Below, piece by piece: positions 50,658-58,764 of a stretch of 58,826 nucleotides of DNA. A model generated the notes under the pieces. It was not told the DNA's origin. It searched no databases and worked only from the letters and a program-made list of their open reading frames with translations. This DNA is from Anaerolineales bacterium. GTDB lineage: Bacteria; Chloroflexota; Anaerolineae; Anaerolineales; RBG-16-64-43. The translations under genes were made by a program, and so were the position numbers. Positions within the stretch are counted from its first letter, which is position 1, and each line of letters opens with the position of its first letter. The stretch spans positions 1 through 58,826 of the forward strand of contig JAFGKK010000095.1 of NCBI GenBank assembly GCA_016928575.1. The letters are read 5' to 3'.

Positions 50658-51488
50658 CTACACTCCGCTGAAGGCCGAAAAGCCGCCGTCGATCGGGAGG
50701 ACAACGCCGGTGACGAAGGCGGCGGCCGGGGAGAGCAGAAAAAGCACGGCTCCAATCAGGTCCTCCGGTTCGCCGAATCGGCTCATCGGCGTATGGGCCA
50801 GGATCGTCTTCCCGCGCGGAGTGAGCTCGCCGCTGGCGGCGTCGGTCAGCAGGAAGCGGTTCTGTTCGGTCAGGAAGAAGCCGGGCGCGATTGCGTTGAC
50901 CCGGATCCGCGGCGAATATTCCTGCGCCAGGTGCACCGCCAGCCACTGCGTGAAATTGCTCACCGCCGCTTTGGCCGCCGAATACGCCGGAATGCGGGTC
51001 AGCGGCCGGAAGGCGTTCATTGAGGAGATGTTGAGGATGCATCCCTCCCCGCGCTCGGCCATCGCCTTGCCGAACACCTGGCTCGGCAGCAGCGCGCCGA
51101 GGAAGTTCAGGTCGGTCACGCCGCGCACGGCTTCGGGCGGGATGTCGAAAAAGGAAAGCTCGGCCGAGGTCGAAGCCTGCTTGCGGTTTCCGCCGGCCCC
51201 GTTGATCAGGATGTCGATCCGTCCGAAATCCGAAAGGATGGAGTCGCATCCTCGCCGGAGGGAAGCAGGATCCAGGACGTCGGCCGCCTGCGCCAGCGCC
51301 TGCCCGCCCGCGGCGCGGATGTCCGCGGCCGTTTTTTCGGCCGCATCCTTCGCCAGGTCCAACACCGCGACCTGTGCGCCGCGGCGGGCAAGCGCGTGGC
51401 ACAACGTCCCGCACAACACGCCCGCGCCGCCGGTGACCACCGCCGTGCGGCCGGAAACGTCAAAGAGGGAATTCGTATTTTCTGTCAT
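50658..51488 (-). CDS. SDR-type fructuronate reductase (D-mannonate oxidoreductase-like)
   Basis: The protein has 276 residues. The NAD motif is VTGGAGVLCGTLCHALARRG and the catalytic set is Ser in NISSMNAF and Tyr/Lys in PAYSAAKAA. The NGAGGNRKQAST segment and FFLTEQNRFLLTD near the end are typical of the SDR mannonate oxidoreductases of the YjmF type. It would reduce fructuronate to D-mannonate. It is 18 bases upstream of the larA-like gene and 340 bases from uxaC. Other 3-oxo-sugar-acid substrates are possible. Confidence 0.8.
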   Translation of the reverse strand: MTENTNSLFDVSGRTAVVTGGAGVLCGTLCHALARRGAQVAVLDLAKDAAEKTAADIRAAGGQALAQAADVLDPASLRRGCDSILSDFGRIDILINGAGGNRKQASTSAELSFFDIPPEAVRGVTDLNFLGALLPSQVFGKAMAERGEGCILNISSMNAFRPLTRIPAYSAAKAAVSNFTQWLAVHLAQEYSPRIRVNAIAPGFFLTEQNRFLLTDAASGELTPRGKTILAHTPMSRFGEPEDLIGAVLFLLSPAAAFVTGVVLPIDGGFSAFSGV

Positions 51489-51588
51489 GGCATCCGCCTC
51501 GTTTTTTTTCCAAGGTGGTCCGGGGTAGGCGCGAAGCGCCGGATCCTTGGGGCTTACCTAAAAAAAAAGGCAACCGCTGTCTATGGAT

Positions 51589-51693
51589 CGTCATGCCCGC
51601 AAGTACGTAGCGGGCATCCGGTCGCAGAAGCCCGGATTCCCGCTAAACCCACCCCCGGCGAAGAACGCGCCGAGAGCCGGCGTGGGAATGACG
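51589..51693. repeat. Inverted-repeat element (CGTCATGCCCGC ends)
   Basis: CGTCATGCCCGC near 51589 and GTGGGAATGACG near 51682 are imperfect inverted copies. The inner GCCCGC/GCGGGC forms a hairpin. Same class as 25946-25975. Confidence 0.6.
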
Positions 51694-51745
51694 ACCAATC
51701 GACCGCAAGGCATCCTGTAGAATGCCGTCCTCCCGCCGCGGCGCT

Positions 51746-51798
51746 CCGGGACAGGCACCGCCACCTTCTCCCAGCGTTAACTGGGAAGCCTGTCCCGG
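51746..51798. repeat. Nested stem-loop, 53 bases
   Basis: CCGGGACAGGC and GCCTGTCCCGG form an 11-bp outer stem. CCCAG and CTGGG inside form a second stem with a CGTTAA loop. It lies 30 bases beyond the uxaC stop on the minus strand. No T-run follows, so it may be a processing or stability element, or a repeat, rather than a terminator. Part of it recurs near 2442. Confidence 0.55.
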
Positions 51799-51828
51799 TG
51801 GTCTTCCGGGAAAGGAAGGGATGAGGGA

Positions 51829-53265
51829 TTAGAACCGGTAGGCCTTCTTGGCCAGCCGGTAGGCGGTATCCCGGATCATTTCCTGCGCGTCTTCGCGGTC
51901 CACGATTCCGCGCACCACCAAACCCGCGATCCAATTGGCGTCCACCCGCCGCGAAAGATCGTGCCGCGCCGGTATCGATGGGAAGGCGCGGGTGTCGTCG
52001 TTGAACCCGGCGGTGTTCCACAACCCGGCGGTCTCGGTGACCCATTCACGGTAGCGGGTCATCCCGTTCAGGCTGTCGTGGAACCACCAAGCCGGCCCGA
52101 GCTTGACCGCCGGGTAGTGGCCGGCGATCGGCGCCAGCTCCCGGGTGTAGGCGGATTCGTCGAGCGTGAACAGGATCAGCGTCAGCCGCGGATCGTTGCC
52201 GTGGCGTTCCAACAGCGGCCTCAGCGCTTCGGTGAACTCGCTGCGGACGGGGATGTCGGCGCCCTTGTCGCGGCCGAAGCGTCCGGCGACGAGCGGGTTG
52301 TGGTTGCGGCAGGCGCCGACGTGGAACTGCATCACCAGCCCGTCCTCGATGCTCATCCGTGCGCTTTCCAGCGCCAGGTGGCCCGCGAAGCGGACCGCGT
52401 CGGCTTCCGTCGCCTCGCCCTTCCAGGCGCGCCGGAAGACCGCCTCGGCCTCGGCGCCGCTCAGCCGTTCGGTGTAGGCGGTCTGCGCGGCCTGGTCGGT
52501 GGCGGTGGCGCCCATCGATTTGAAAAACGCGCGCCTGTCTTCCAGCGCCCGGATCAGGTCGGCGCAGCCGCCGATGTCGAAACCGCAACGCGCGCCGAGC
52601 GCCTCGACGTTCTTCTTCCAGGCCGGCGATCCGATGTGAAGGATATCGTCCGGACGGAAGGTGGGGATGACCCGCCCCGGCCAGCCCGAATCGCGCAGTG
52701 CGCGGTGGTGCTCGAGCGGATCGGCGGCGCCGTCGGTGGTCGCCAGCACTTCGATCCGGAAGCGCTCGAACATCCGCCGCGGGCGGAATTCGGGAGTCGC
52801 CAGCCGGGCGGCGATCTGATCGTACACGGCCTGGGCCGATCCGCCGTTCAGTTTCTCAGGCACGCCGAAGACTTCGGCCAGTTCGTGCTTCAACCACATC
52901 CCGCTCGGAGTTCCGCGGAACAGGTGGAAATTCTCGGCGAAGGTTTGCCAGATCTTGCGGTGATCCTTCTCCACCGGCCCGCCGTCCAGGCGCGGGACCC
53001 CGAGCGATTCGAGCGGGATGCCCTGCGAATAGAGCATGCGGTATACGTAGTGATCGGGAATGATCAGCAGGTCGGCGGGCGTGCCGAAGCTGTAATCCGG
53101 ATCGGCGAACATGCGGGGGTCCACGTGTCCGTGCGGGCAGAGCAGGGAGAGATCGCGGATCTGGACGTACAGCTCCCGGGCGATTCCCTTCTGCGCCGGA
53201 TCCGGCCCGAAATAGCGATCCTCAGGCAAATGTTTTTTTTGGAATTCCTTCGGCGGGGCGGTCAT
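51829..53265 (-). CDS. uxaC: Glucuronate isomerase (uronate isomerase)
   Basis: The protein has 478 residues, UxaC family. The metal-binding CPHGHVDPRMF near residue 45, the DHYVYRMLYSQG segment and the C-terminal SRRVDANWIAGLV are clear. It isomerises D-glucuronate to D-fructuronate (and often galacturonate to tagaturonate). Start ATG 53265 has AAGGA seven bases before; the frame open to 53349 is not needed. It begins ten bases after the URO-D-family gene, so the two are closely coupled. Confidence 0.93.
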   Translation of the reverse strand: MTAPPKEFQKKHLPEDRYFGPDPAQKGIARELYVQIRDLSLLCPHGHVDPRMFADPDYSFGTPADLLIIPDHYVYRMLYSQGIPLESLGVPRLDGGPVEKDHRKIWQTFAENFHLFRGTPSGMWLKHELAEVFGVPEKLNGGSAQAVYDQIAARLATPEFRPRRMFERFRIEVLATTDGAADPLEHHRALRDSGWPGRVIPTFRPDDILHIGSPAWKKNVEALGARCGFDIGGCADLIRALEDRRAFFKSMGATATDQAAQTAYTERLSGAEAEAVFRRAWKGEATEADAVRFAGHLALESARMSIEDGLVMQFHVGACRNHNPLVAGRFGRDKGADIPVRSEFTEALRPLLERHGNDPRLTLILFTLDESAYTRELAPIAGHYPAVKLGPAWWFHDSLNGMTRYREWVTETAGLWNTAGFNDDTRAFPSIPARHDLSRRVDANWIAGLVVRGIVDREDAQEMIRDTAYRLAKKAYRF

Positions 53266-53275
53266 GGCCGTTCCT

Positions 53276-54313
53276 TCAGGGCGCCTTCCAGGCCTTGGCG
53301 GCCAGGACCAGCGCGTCGATGTTTTCCGGGCGGGTCTGGGGCGAAACACCCCCGCCGAAGGAGAGGATGAATCCGCCGCCCGGAGCGGCCCGGTCCATGC
53401 AATCGCGCGCCGCGCGGGCGGTTTCCTCGGGCGTGCCGCGGACTCCCAAATCGAGCGGCGGAACGTTCCCCATCAGCGCCACACGGCGGCCCATTTTCTT
53501 TTTCACCTCGGCCGCATCCACCTCGTGGCTGAAGTTGAACACGTCGAAATTGGCTTCGGCCAGGCTTTCCGCCAGGTGCAGGCAAGAGGTGTCGTTGTGG
53601 TAGATGCGGATCAGCCCGTCGAATTCATCGAAGATCCGCCGCAGGTGCGGATGGATGATCTCTTCATAGTGCTCCTTCGAAACCATCCCCACCACGTCGT
53701 CCAGCAGGAGGATCCCCTCCGGCTGCCGGATCGAATCCAACTGGGCGTGCAGCCAGCGGATGATGGTGGTGGTCACCGTCTTGAGGAGGATCGAGACTTT
53801 TTCGGGGGCGAGCGCGACATCGGTGAGGAGCGGCACCATCCCCGCCAGCCACGAGGCGACCGTCATCGGACCGCGGGCCGCCACCATCCGGATCCCCAGC
53901 CCCTCGGCGGCGAGGCGTTCGTCCATCGCCCGGTATTGGCGCAGGACAAGCGGCATCAGGCCGTCTTCCTGCGGGTCGGCCGGGCGCAGCTCCGACCAGA
54001 AATCAAGATTGTCGGTCAGCGGTTCGATCGCCGGCGGCCGGTCCGCGTAGAAGTGCAGCCGCGTGCCGAAGGCGGAGGGTTCGGCGGCCATTCCGTATTC
54101 CACCCAAAAGCCGGGAATCCAGGCCACGTCGGAGAACCGTTTTAACAGTCCGAGATTGATCTCCAGCCACTTCTCCGGAAAGAGGAAATAATCGCGGGTG
54201 TCGATCCCGGCGTATCCCGGGAGCCAGGGGCTGTCGACGATCAGCGCGACCGGAACGGCATCCGGCGTCTCCAGCCGGGCGGCGGTTTTGAACCGGTCCC
54301 ACGGAGCGCTCAT
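53276..54313 (-). CDS. URO-D-family protein of the uronate operon
   Basis: The protein has 345 residues with the uroporphyrinogen-decarboxylase fold (N-terminal WDRFKTAARLETPDAVPV; C-terminal GGGFILSFGGGVSPQTRPENI). The HxCG zinc motif of MtaA-like methyltransferases is replaced by YHNDTSC, and the arginine-rich heme-enzyme N terminus is absent. So it is neither HemE nor a typical MtaA, and its chemistry is unknown. It lies between lacI and uxaC, ten bases before the latter. Start ATG 54313 (GAGG eight bases upstream); a GTG at 54322 is in frame. Confidence 0.75.
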   Translation of the reverse strand: MSAPWDRFKTAARLETPDAVPVALIVDSPWLPGYAGIDTRDYFLFPEKWLEINLGLLKRFSDVAWIPGFWVEYGMAAEPSAFGTRLHFYADRPPAIEPLTDNLDFWSELRPADPQEDGLMPLVLRQYRAMDERLAAEGLGIRMVAARGPMTVASWLAGMVPLLTDVALAPEKVSILLKTVTTTIIRWLHAQLDSIRQPEGILLLDDVVGMVSKEHYEEIIHPHLRRIFDEFDGLIRIYHNDTSCLHLAESLAEANFDVFNFSHEVDAAEVKKKMGRRVALMGNVPPLDLGVRGTPEETARAARDCMDRAAPGGGFILSFGGGVSPQTRPENIDALVLAAKAWKAP

Positions 54314-54375
54314 CGGTTCCACCTCTCCACCGCCGGCGCTTCCTCCGGCGGATTTTTCCTGCCGCGCGGCGGCCT

Positions 54376-55386
54376 TCAGGGCGCGCTGGCGCGGACGACG
54401 AGTTGCGGCTGAAGGATCGTTTCCGGAGCGGCGGATTTTTCGCCGCGGATCCTTCCAAGCAGTTGGCGCACGGCTTCCGCCCCGAGCTCGTAGCGGGGGG
54501 TGCGGCAGGTGGTCAGCGGCGGGGTGACCAGCGCCGCCAGCGGGATGTCGTCGTACCCGGCGACGGCCAAATCCCGGGGGACCTTGCGCCCCAGCTCGGC
54601 GCAGGCTTGCAGTGCGCCGACCGCGACCAGGTCGTTGAAGCAGAACAGCGCGGTCAATTCGGGCTTTGCGAGCAGCAGCGCGCGGGCGGCGGCCTGCCCG
54701 CCATCGACCGTCGGGGGGCAGGGATGCTCCCAGGCGGGATCCCGCGGCATTCCGGCGGAGGCCAAAGCCTCGCGGTATCCGATAACCCGGTTGCGCGCGC
54801 TGTGGGAAGCCGCGGGCCCGGAAAGAAATCCGATCGCCCGGCGACCGCTTTCAAGCAGGTGGTGGGTGACCAGGCGGCCGCCCAGCACGTCGTCGAGGCG
54901 GACCGATCCGACCGAGGTTTTCTTCGTGTTGCGCGGCGCCAGGCGGTTGATCAGCACGACCGCGGTTTGGTGGTCCACGGCGGCCGACAAGGATTTGGGT
55001 TCCAAGCGGCTGAACAGCACCAGACCGTCCACCCGCTTTTCCTCAAGCGAGGCGATCACCGAAAGCTCGCGTTCGGGATCCTCCGCGGTGTGGCACAGGT
55101 AGACGTTGTAGCCTTCGGCGCAGGCCACGTGCTCCGCGCCGAGGGCGACGTCGGCGAAAAACGGGTTGGAGACGTCGGGAATCACCAGGCCGATGGTTCC
55201 GGATTGGCGGGTGACCAGGCTGCGGGCGATCCCGCTCGGGCGGTAGTTCAGGCGGGTGATGATCTGCTCGACGCGCCGGCGCGTGGCCGGGCTGACGTCG
55301 CCCTTGTGGTTGACCACCCGGGAGACGGTCATGATCGAGACGCCCGCCTTGCGGGCGATGTCGGCGGCGGTGGCTTTGCGCGCCAT
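54376..55386 (-). CDS. LacI-family transcription regulator
   Basis: The protein has 336 residues. The N-terminal LacI helix-turn-helix and hinge are TAADIARKAGVSIMTVSRVVN and RPSGIARSLVT. The rest is a periplasmic-binding-like sugar sensor (IGLVIPDVSNPFF, AVAGYDDIPLA). It is first in a leftward unit with the URO-D gene (62 bases on) and uxaC, and its own promoter overlaps a strong palindrome (55396-55427). It likely represses the cluster until a uronate or related sugar appears. Confidence 0.9.
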   Translation of the reverse strand: MARKATAADIARKAGVSIMTVSRVVNHKGDVSPATRRRVEQIITRLNYRPSGIARSLVTRQSGTIGLVIPDVSNPFFADVALGAEHVACAEGYNVYLCHTAEDPERELSVIASLEEKRVDGLVLFSRLEPKSLSAAVDHQTAVVLINRLAPRNTKKTSVGSVRLDDVLGGRLVTHHLLESGRRAIGFLSGPAASHSARNRVIGYREALASAGMPRDPAWEHPCPPTVDGGQAAARALLLAKPELTALFCFNDLVAVGALQACAELGRKVPRDLAVAGYDDIPLAALVTPPLTTCRTPRYELGAEAVRQLLGRIRGEKSAAPETILQPQLVVRASAP

Positions 55387-55395
55387 GCGGGATTG

Positions 55396-55427
55396 TTCCG
55401 TTAGCGTTACCGTTAACGCTAACGGAA
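55396..55427 (-). promoter_or_regulatory. LacI operator: 14-bp arms, perfect palindrome
   Basis: TTCCGTTAGCGTTA and TAACGCTAACGGAA are exact inverted copies around a 4-base centre. The lacI -10 (TATAAT, 55432-55427) abuts it, so bound repressor would block RNA polymerase. The core TTAGCG/CGCTAA fits LacI-type sites. Confidence 0.85.
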
Positions 55428-55432
55428 TTATA
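55427..55432 (-). promoter_or_regulatory. -10 box of the lacI operon
   Basis: TATAAT read leftward, directly next to the operator. The leader to ATG 55386 is about 34 nt and consists mainly of operator sequence. Confidence 0.7.
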
Positions 55433-55696
55433 GCCGGAATCGACGCCGCGTCAATTGCGGCTGGCGGCGCGGGCCGGATGCGGCAAGGAGTTCCGGAAGA
55501 GACAGAAAGCGAAACGGACGCCGGAGATACCGGGCGTGGCGCCGCCCGGATGCGGCGGTGGGTTTTTCCGGAGTAGGCCGGGAGGGCGAGAATGGCTTTG
55601 GGGGGAAAACGATTGTTGCATATATAATGTGGGTCCCGTGAAGGCGGACCGCCGGAAGGAAAAAACCGAATTGGGGACGCCGGCGAAAGGGGAGGC

Positions 55697-55795
55697 ATGG
55701 AAAAGATTTCCGAAATCACCTATGTCGGTGCGGGAAAGCTGATTGCGGATGCGCTTAAATTCTATAAAAATAATATATCTACTAAGCCTCAGTAA
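55697..55795 (+). pseudogene. N-terminal fragment of a split membrane protein
   Basis: ATG 55697 (GGGGAGG just before) gives MEKISEITYVGAGKLIADAL...FYKNN, then runs into the repeat element and stops at 55795. The first 26 residues look like the soluble start of a multi-helix membrane protein. The body resumes after the element at about 55944 (YFLKIISIILLP...). Joining KNN to YFLK restores one open frame. Confidence 0.7.
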
Positions 55796-55938
55796 TATTG
55801 AAATGAAATCCTGCTCTTTTCCATCCCCACCCCTATCCCCTGGCCCCTTTCCCCTCTCCTGACATAAATCAGGAGAGGGGAAAGGGGTTGTGGGGGTTGG
55901 GGGTGAGGAAAGGGCAGGGACGGGGGGCTGAGGAGATA
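55776..55938. mobile_element. Small inverted-repeat element interrupting a gene
   Basis: The ends TATCTACTAAGCC (55776-55788) and GGCTGAGGAGATA (55926-55938) are inverted repeats matching at 11 of 13 positions. Inside is a strong hairpin: CCCCTTTCCCCTCTCCTGA and TCAGGAGAGGGGAAAGGGG. An AAT on each side may be the target duplication, but the flanks are AT-rich so its length is unclear. The right end is identical to 2515-2527. Confidence 0.75.
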
Positions 55939-55979
55939 CAAATTATTTTTTAAAAATTATCTCCATAATTCTGCTCCCC

Positions 55980-56654
55980 ATGGCGCTGCACGCGGGCATC
56001 ACCGCATTGGCCGTGCCCCGGGTTCCCGAAGCCGGGAGGGTATTGGCGATCTCGTTGTTCGTCCTGGAAGTGCCGGTGGAATTGATGATCATCCAATATA
56101 TGCTGGCGGGCGATTCCGGGATTTCCATCGCCGCCCTGTTTGCCAAAAGCAACCCCTTTTTTCTACGCGCCTTTGCGATGTCCGTCTTTATCCTGATCCC
56201 GGCGACTCCGTTTGTCTTTATCATGCTGCTGGGCAACGCCGCGAGGGGAATTATTTGCCTCGCCGTCGTCGCCTTCGTATTCTTGCTCTGGTATCTGAGC
56301 CTGCAGTTGTTCATCGTCTTTCCGGCGTTGGTGGACCGCAATCGGAACGCTTGGGATACCCTCCGGTATTCGTGGAAGAAAACAAGAGGAAAGGTTTGGG
56401 AAGTATTTTCGATCGTGTTCATCGCCAACCTGGTGCTTATCCTCGTGGAATTTCCCGTCATGGCTTTTGCCGGTTATCTCGAAGTGTTCCATGAAAGCAA
56501 CGCCGCAGCGCAATGCGCCGGGCGCATGCTTTCCGATGCGGTTTCGTTGCTGGTTCTGCCCTACAGCGTCTTTATCGCGATGGTCATCTATCATTACTTG
56601 TCGTCGCCGCCGAAAAATACCGATTCCGAAGAAGAAATCCAGCTTGTAGAATAA
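55980..56654 (+). CDS. Membrane protein, C-terminal part of the split gene
   Basis: The protein has 224 residues from this ATG, with about five membrane helices and an acidic tail. The segment FPALVDRNRNAWDTLRYSWKKTRGKVW resembles the GPDPase-membrane-domain/DUF975 type, where a conserved amphipathic helix follows a VDR motif. In the same frame the sequence continues upstream to 55941 (YFLKIISIILLP), a full first helix that this ATG would cut in half. It is the remainder of the gene starting at 55697. If translated from 55980, no good Shine-Dalgarno is present. Confidence 0.65.
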   Translation: MALHAGITALAVPRVPEAGRVLAISLFVLEVPVELMIIQYMLAGDSGISIAALFAKSNPFFLRAFAMSVFILIPATPFVFIMLLGNAARGIICLAVVAFVFLLWYLSLQLFIVFPALVDRNRNAWDTLRYSWKKTRGKVWEVFSIVFIANLVLILVEFPVMAFAGYLEVFHESNAAAQCAGRMLSDAVSLLVLPYSVFIAMVIYHYLSSPPKNTDSEEEIQLVE

Positions 56655-56869
56655 GGAACGCGGAAACAACACGGGACGGAAAAATCGGGAAGGTGTAATC
56701 CGCGGGCGGACGGCCTCCGCCGTTGCGGATCCGGCAAAACCGGCCCGGTCTGCGAAGGCAAGGCGGTTGGGCGGAAAAAATGCTTATAATGTGGGGTGGC
56801 GGGCGCGGACGGCGACCGTTCATCGGAAATCGAAGGGGTTGAAATAACGTCTGCCGGGAGGATGGAATT

Positions 56870-57232
56870 GTGAGCAAGAAATCGAGAGCGTTAAAGGCGA
56901 ACAACCGCAACATCCGCATCGTGACGGGGATTGTTTTCGGAATCGTGGTCCTGATCATGGCGTGGATCATCGTCCGGCCTGGAATATTCGTCATGCCGCC
57001 CAACGCCGAGTACCGCGACGGCGTGGTCATCGTGTATCACTCGCGCGGGAACGACATGGGTTTCATCGCCTCGCCGGACAGCGTCTGCGTGAGCTTGCAG
57101 GGAACCTCGTCCCAGGCCTGCCGGGATTTGGTCCTTTCGGAATTCGATGCGGTGTTGAACAGGATGGTCCTGAGCCTGCCGTACAACGAATGGCTGTATC
57201 TGCGGTCCACCGGAGGCGTGACGTACGAGTAA
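56870..57232 (+). CDS. Small single-pass membrane protein, unknown
   Basis: The protein has 120 residues. A basic N terminus (SKKSRALKANNRN) leads to one helix (about 17-38), then an extracytoplasmic domain of 80 residues with two Cys (SVCVSL, QACRDL) likely to form a disulfide. No family is recognised. The start is GTG 56870, with GGGAGG nine bases upstream; a TATAAT at 56785-56790 is a plausible promoter. Confidence 0.65.
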   Translation: MSKKSRALKANNRNIRIVTGIVFGIVVLIMAWIIVRPGIFVMPPNAEYRDGVVIVYHSRGNDMGFIASPDSVCVSLQGTSSQACRDLVLSEFDAVLNRMVLSLPYNEWLYLRSTGGVTYE

Positions 57233-57726
57233 GAAATGCTGCCCTGCGCGGGGGGAAAGGCACTCCCGCAGCGGAACGCCTGATCGAAGAGTCGCCCCGG
57301 CGCGGAATGGAAACGGCCGATCCCGGGGGCGCAAGGAAATCTTCGCCTTCAATTTGGATTTATTCCACCCATTTATCCTTCGGATCGTTTATAATTGCGC
57401 AGTCCCCACCCCCCCTTTCCGAACCAATAAAAATTGGCACGGGAGCGACTCCCATTAACGCAGAGTGCTGAAAAGCACTTCGGTTGTGTCATTGCAAGCC
57501 CCGCCCGGGCTCCCGCTTCGCGAGGGCAGGCTATTGCCGTGGCGAGGCCGGGGGAGCGACGCCCTGGCTCCGCATGGCGGAGTCAGGGCGGGGCCATCTC
57601 CTTCTTTGTACTGTGATGGAGATTGCTTTATACCCTGACTCTTCCCTGAATGGAACGGAGGGGTCACTCACAACGATATTGTTTCGCCTTTTCAACACCA
57701 AAAGACCGAAATTCGGAGGATTGGTC
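57233..57726. other. 494-bp intergenic region with a decayed repeat
   Basis: Besides the decayed element at 57466-57699, I see no gene. GGAGG precedes the next ATG by seven bases. Confidence 0.5.
57466..57699. repeat. Degraded copy of the 44/47-kb element
   Basis: TGTCATTGCAAGCCCCGCCC near the left matches the 47-kb copy (TGTCATTGCGAGCCCCGCC), and CCATCTCC...GGAGATTGC and CCTTTTCAACACC toward the right keep the order. The ends are no longer good inverted repeats. Confidence 0.5.
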
Positions 57727-58764
57727 ATGACGCCCAGGACCGTCGTCGTTTTGGAAGGAGACCAGACCGGGCAGGAATTGCTGGAGGAAGCCCTGCGCGT
57801 GCTGGATCCCAAAGAAACCGGAGTGGAGACGCGGTTTGAAAGCTTCGACCTCTCGCTGGAAAACCGCCGGCGGACGAAAAACGCGGTCGTGTTCGAAGCC
57901 GCCGCCGCGGTCAGACGGGCCGGGCTGGGCTTGAAAGCCGCCACCGTCACGCCGGAAATCAAGGACGACGTCGGATCGCCCAACGCCATTTTGCGCGAAG
58001 CGATCGACGGAAAGGTCATCCTGCGGACCGGGCGGCGGATTCCCGGCGTGCGGCCGATGGCAGGCGTCTACGCGCCGATCGCGGTAGTGCGCATGGCGGT
58101 GGAGGACGCCTACGGCGCAAAGGAGTGGCGCGAATCCGCGGGCCTCGAGGAGACCGCCTTCCGCACGCAAAAGCTTTCCCGGTCCACCTGCCGCGCGGTG
58201 GCCGAGTTCTCCTTTCAATACGCGGAGCGGACCGGCAGCAAGGTGTTCGGCGGCCCCAAGTACACCGTCTCCCCGGTCTATGAGGGGATGTTCAAAGAGG
58301 AGCTGGACGCCGCCCACGCCCGCCATCCGGATGTGCGCTACGAACCGCACCTGATCGACGCCACGCTAGCCCTGCTGCTCACCTCCGCCGGCGAGGGGAT
58401 GGTGATCCCCACCCTTAACCGCGATGGGGACCTGCTTTCCGATTTGGTACTGCAGATGTTCGGCAGCCTGGCCGGTTCGGAATCGCTCGTGCTCGGGTTC
58501 GATAAGAGCGCGACCGAGGTGGCGGCGGTGCTGGCGGAGGCGCCGCACGGTACCGCCCCGACCTTGCAGGGCAAGAACATCGCCAACCCGATGGCGATGA
58601 TCCTGGCCGGCGCGGCCCTGCTCGCGTACTTCAATCTTCCGGAGGCGGACCGCGTTTCGCGCGCGATCTACGAATCGGTGTTCGAGGCGGTGTACGAAGG
58701 CGTGCGCACGGCCGACCTGGGCGGCGACGCCTCGACCAGCGTTAGTGTAACCTTCTTTCTGTAA
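57727..58764 (+). CDS. Isocitrate/isopropylmalate dehydrogenase-family enzyme
   Basis: The protein has 345 residues, beta-decarboxylating dehydrogenase family. The N-terminal VVLEGDQTGQELLEEAL, GGPKYTVSPVYEGMF, the metal-site NRDGDLLSDLVLQMFGSLAG and the NAD(P) region EAPHGTAPTLQGKNIANPMAMIL are all present. The substrate could be isocitrate, 3-isopropylmalate or a relative; no leu genes are near, and an aconitase is in the same window, so isocitrate is somewhat favoured. Start ATG 57727 has GGAGG seven bases before. It is complete. Confidence 0.85.
   Translation: MTPRTVVVLEGDQTGQELLEEALRVLDPKETGVETRFESFDLSLENRRRTKNAVVFEAAAAVRRAGLGLKAATVTPEIKDDVGSPNAILREAIDGKVILRTGRRIPGVRPMAGVYAPIAVVRMAVEDAYGAKEWRESAGLEETAFRTQKLSRSTCRAVAEFSFQYAERTGSKVFGGPKYTVSPVYEGMFKEELDAAHARHPDVRYEPHLIDATLALLLTSAGEGMVIPTLNRDGDLLSDLVLQMFGSLAGSESLVLGFDKSATEVAAVLAEAPHGTAPTLQGKNIANPMAMILAGAALLAYFNLPEADRVSRAIYESVFEAVYEGVRTADLGGDASTSVSVTFFL

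Larger units (their letters stand above)
51489..51828. other. 340-bp intergenic region inside the uronate cluster
   Basis: It holds the element 51589-51693 and the nested stem-loop 51746-51798, and no gene. The gap splits the cluster, so the SDR-larA-gnd part may have its own promoter. I see no copy of the LacI palindrome here. Confidence 0.5.
55387..55696. other. 310-bp divergent region upstream of lacI
   Basis: It carries the lacI operator and promoter, then GC-rich DNA and a TATAAT near 55622-55627 (rightward) that may serve the interrupted membrane-protein gene. Confidence 0.55.
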
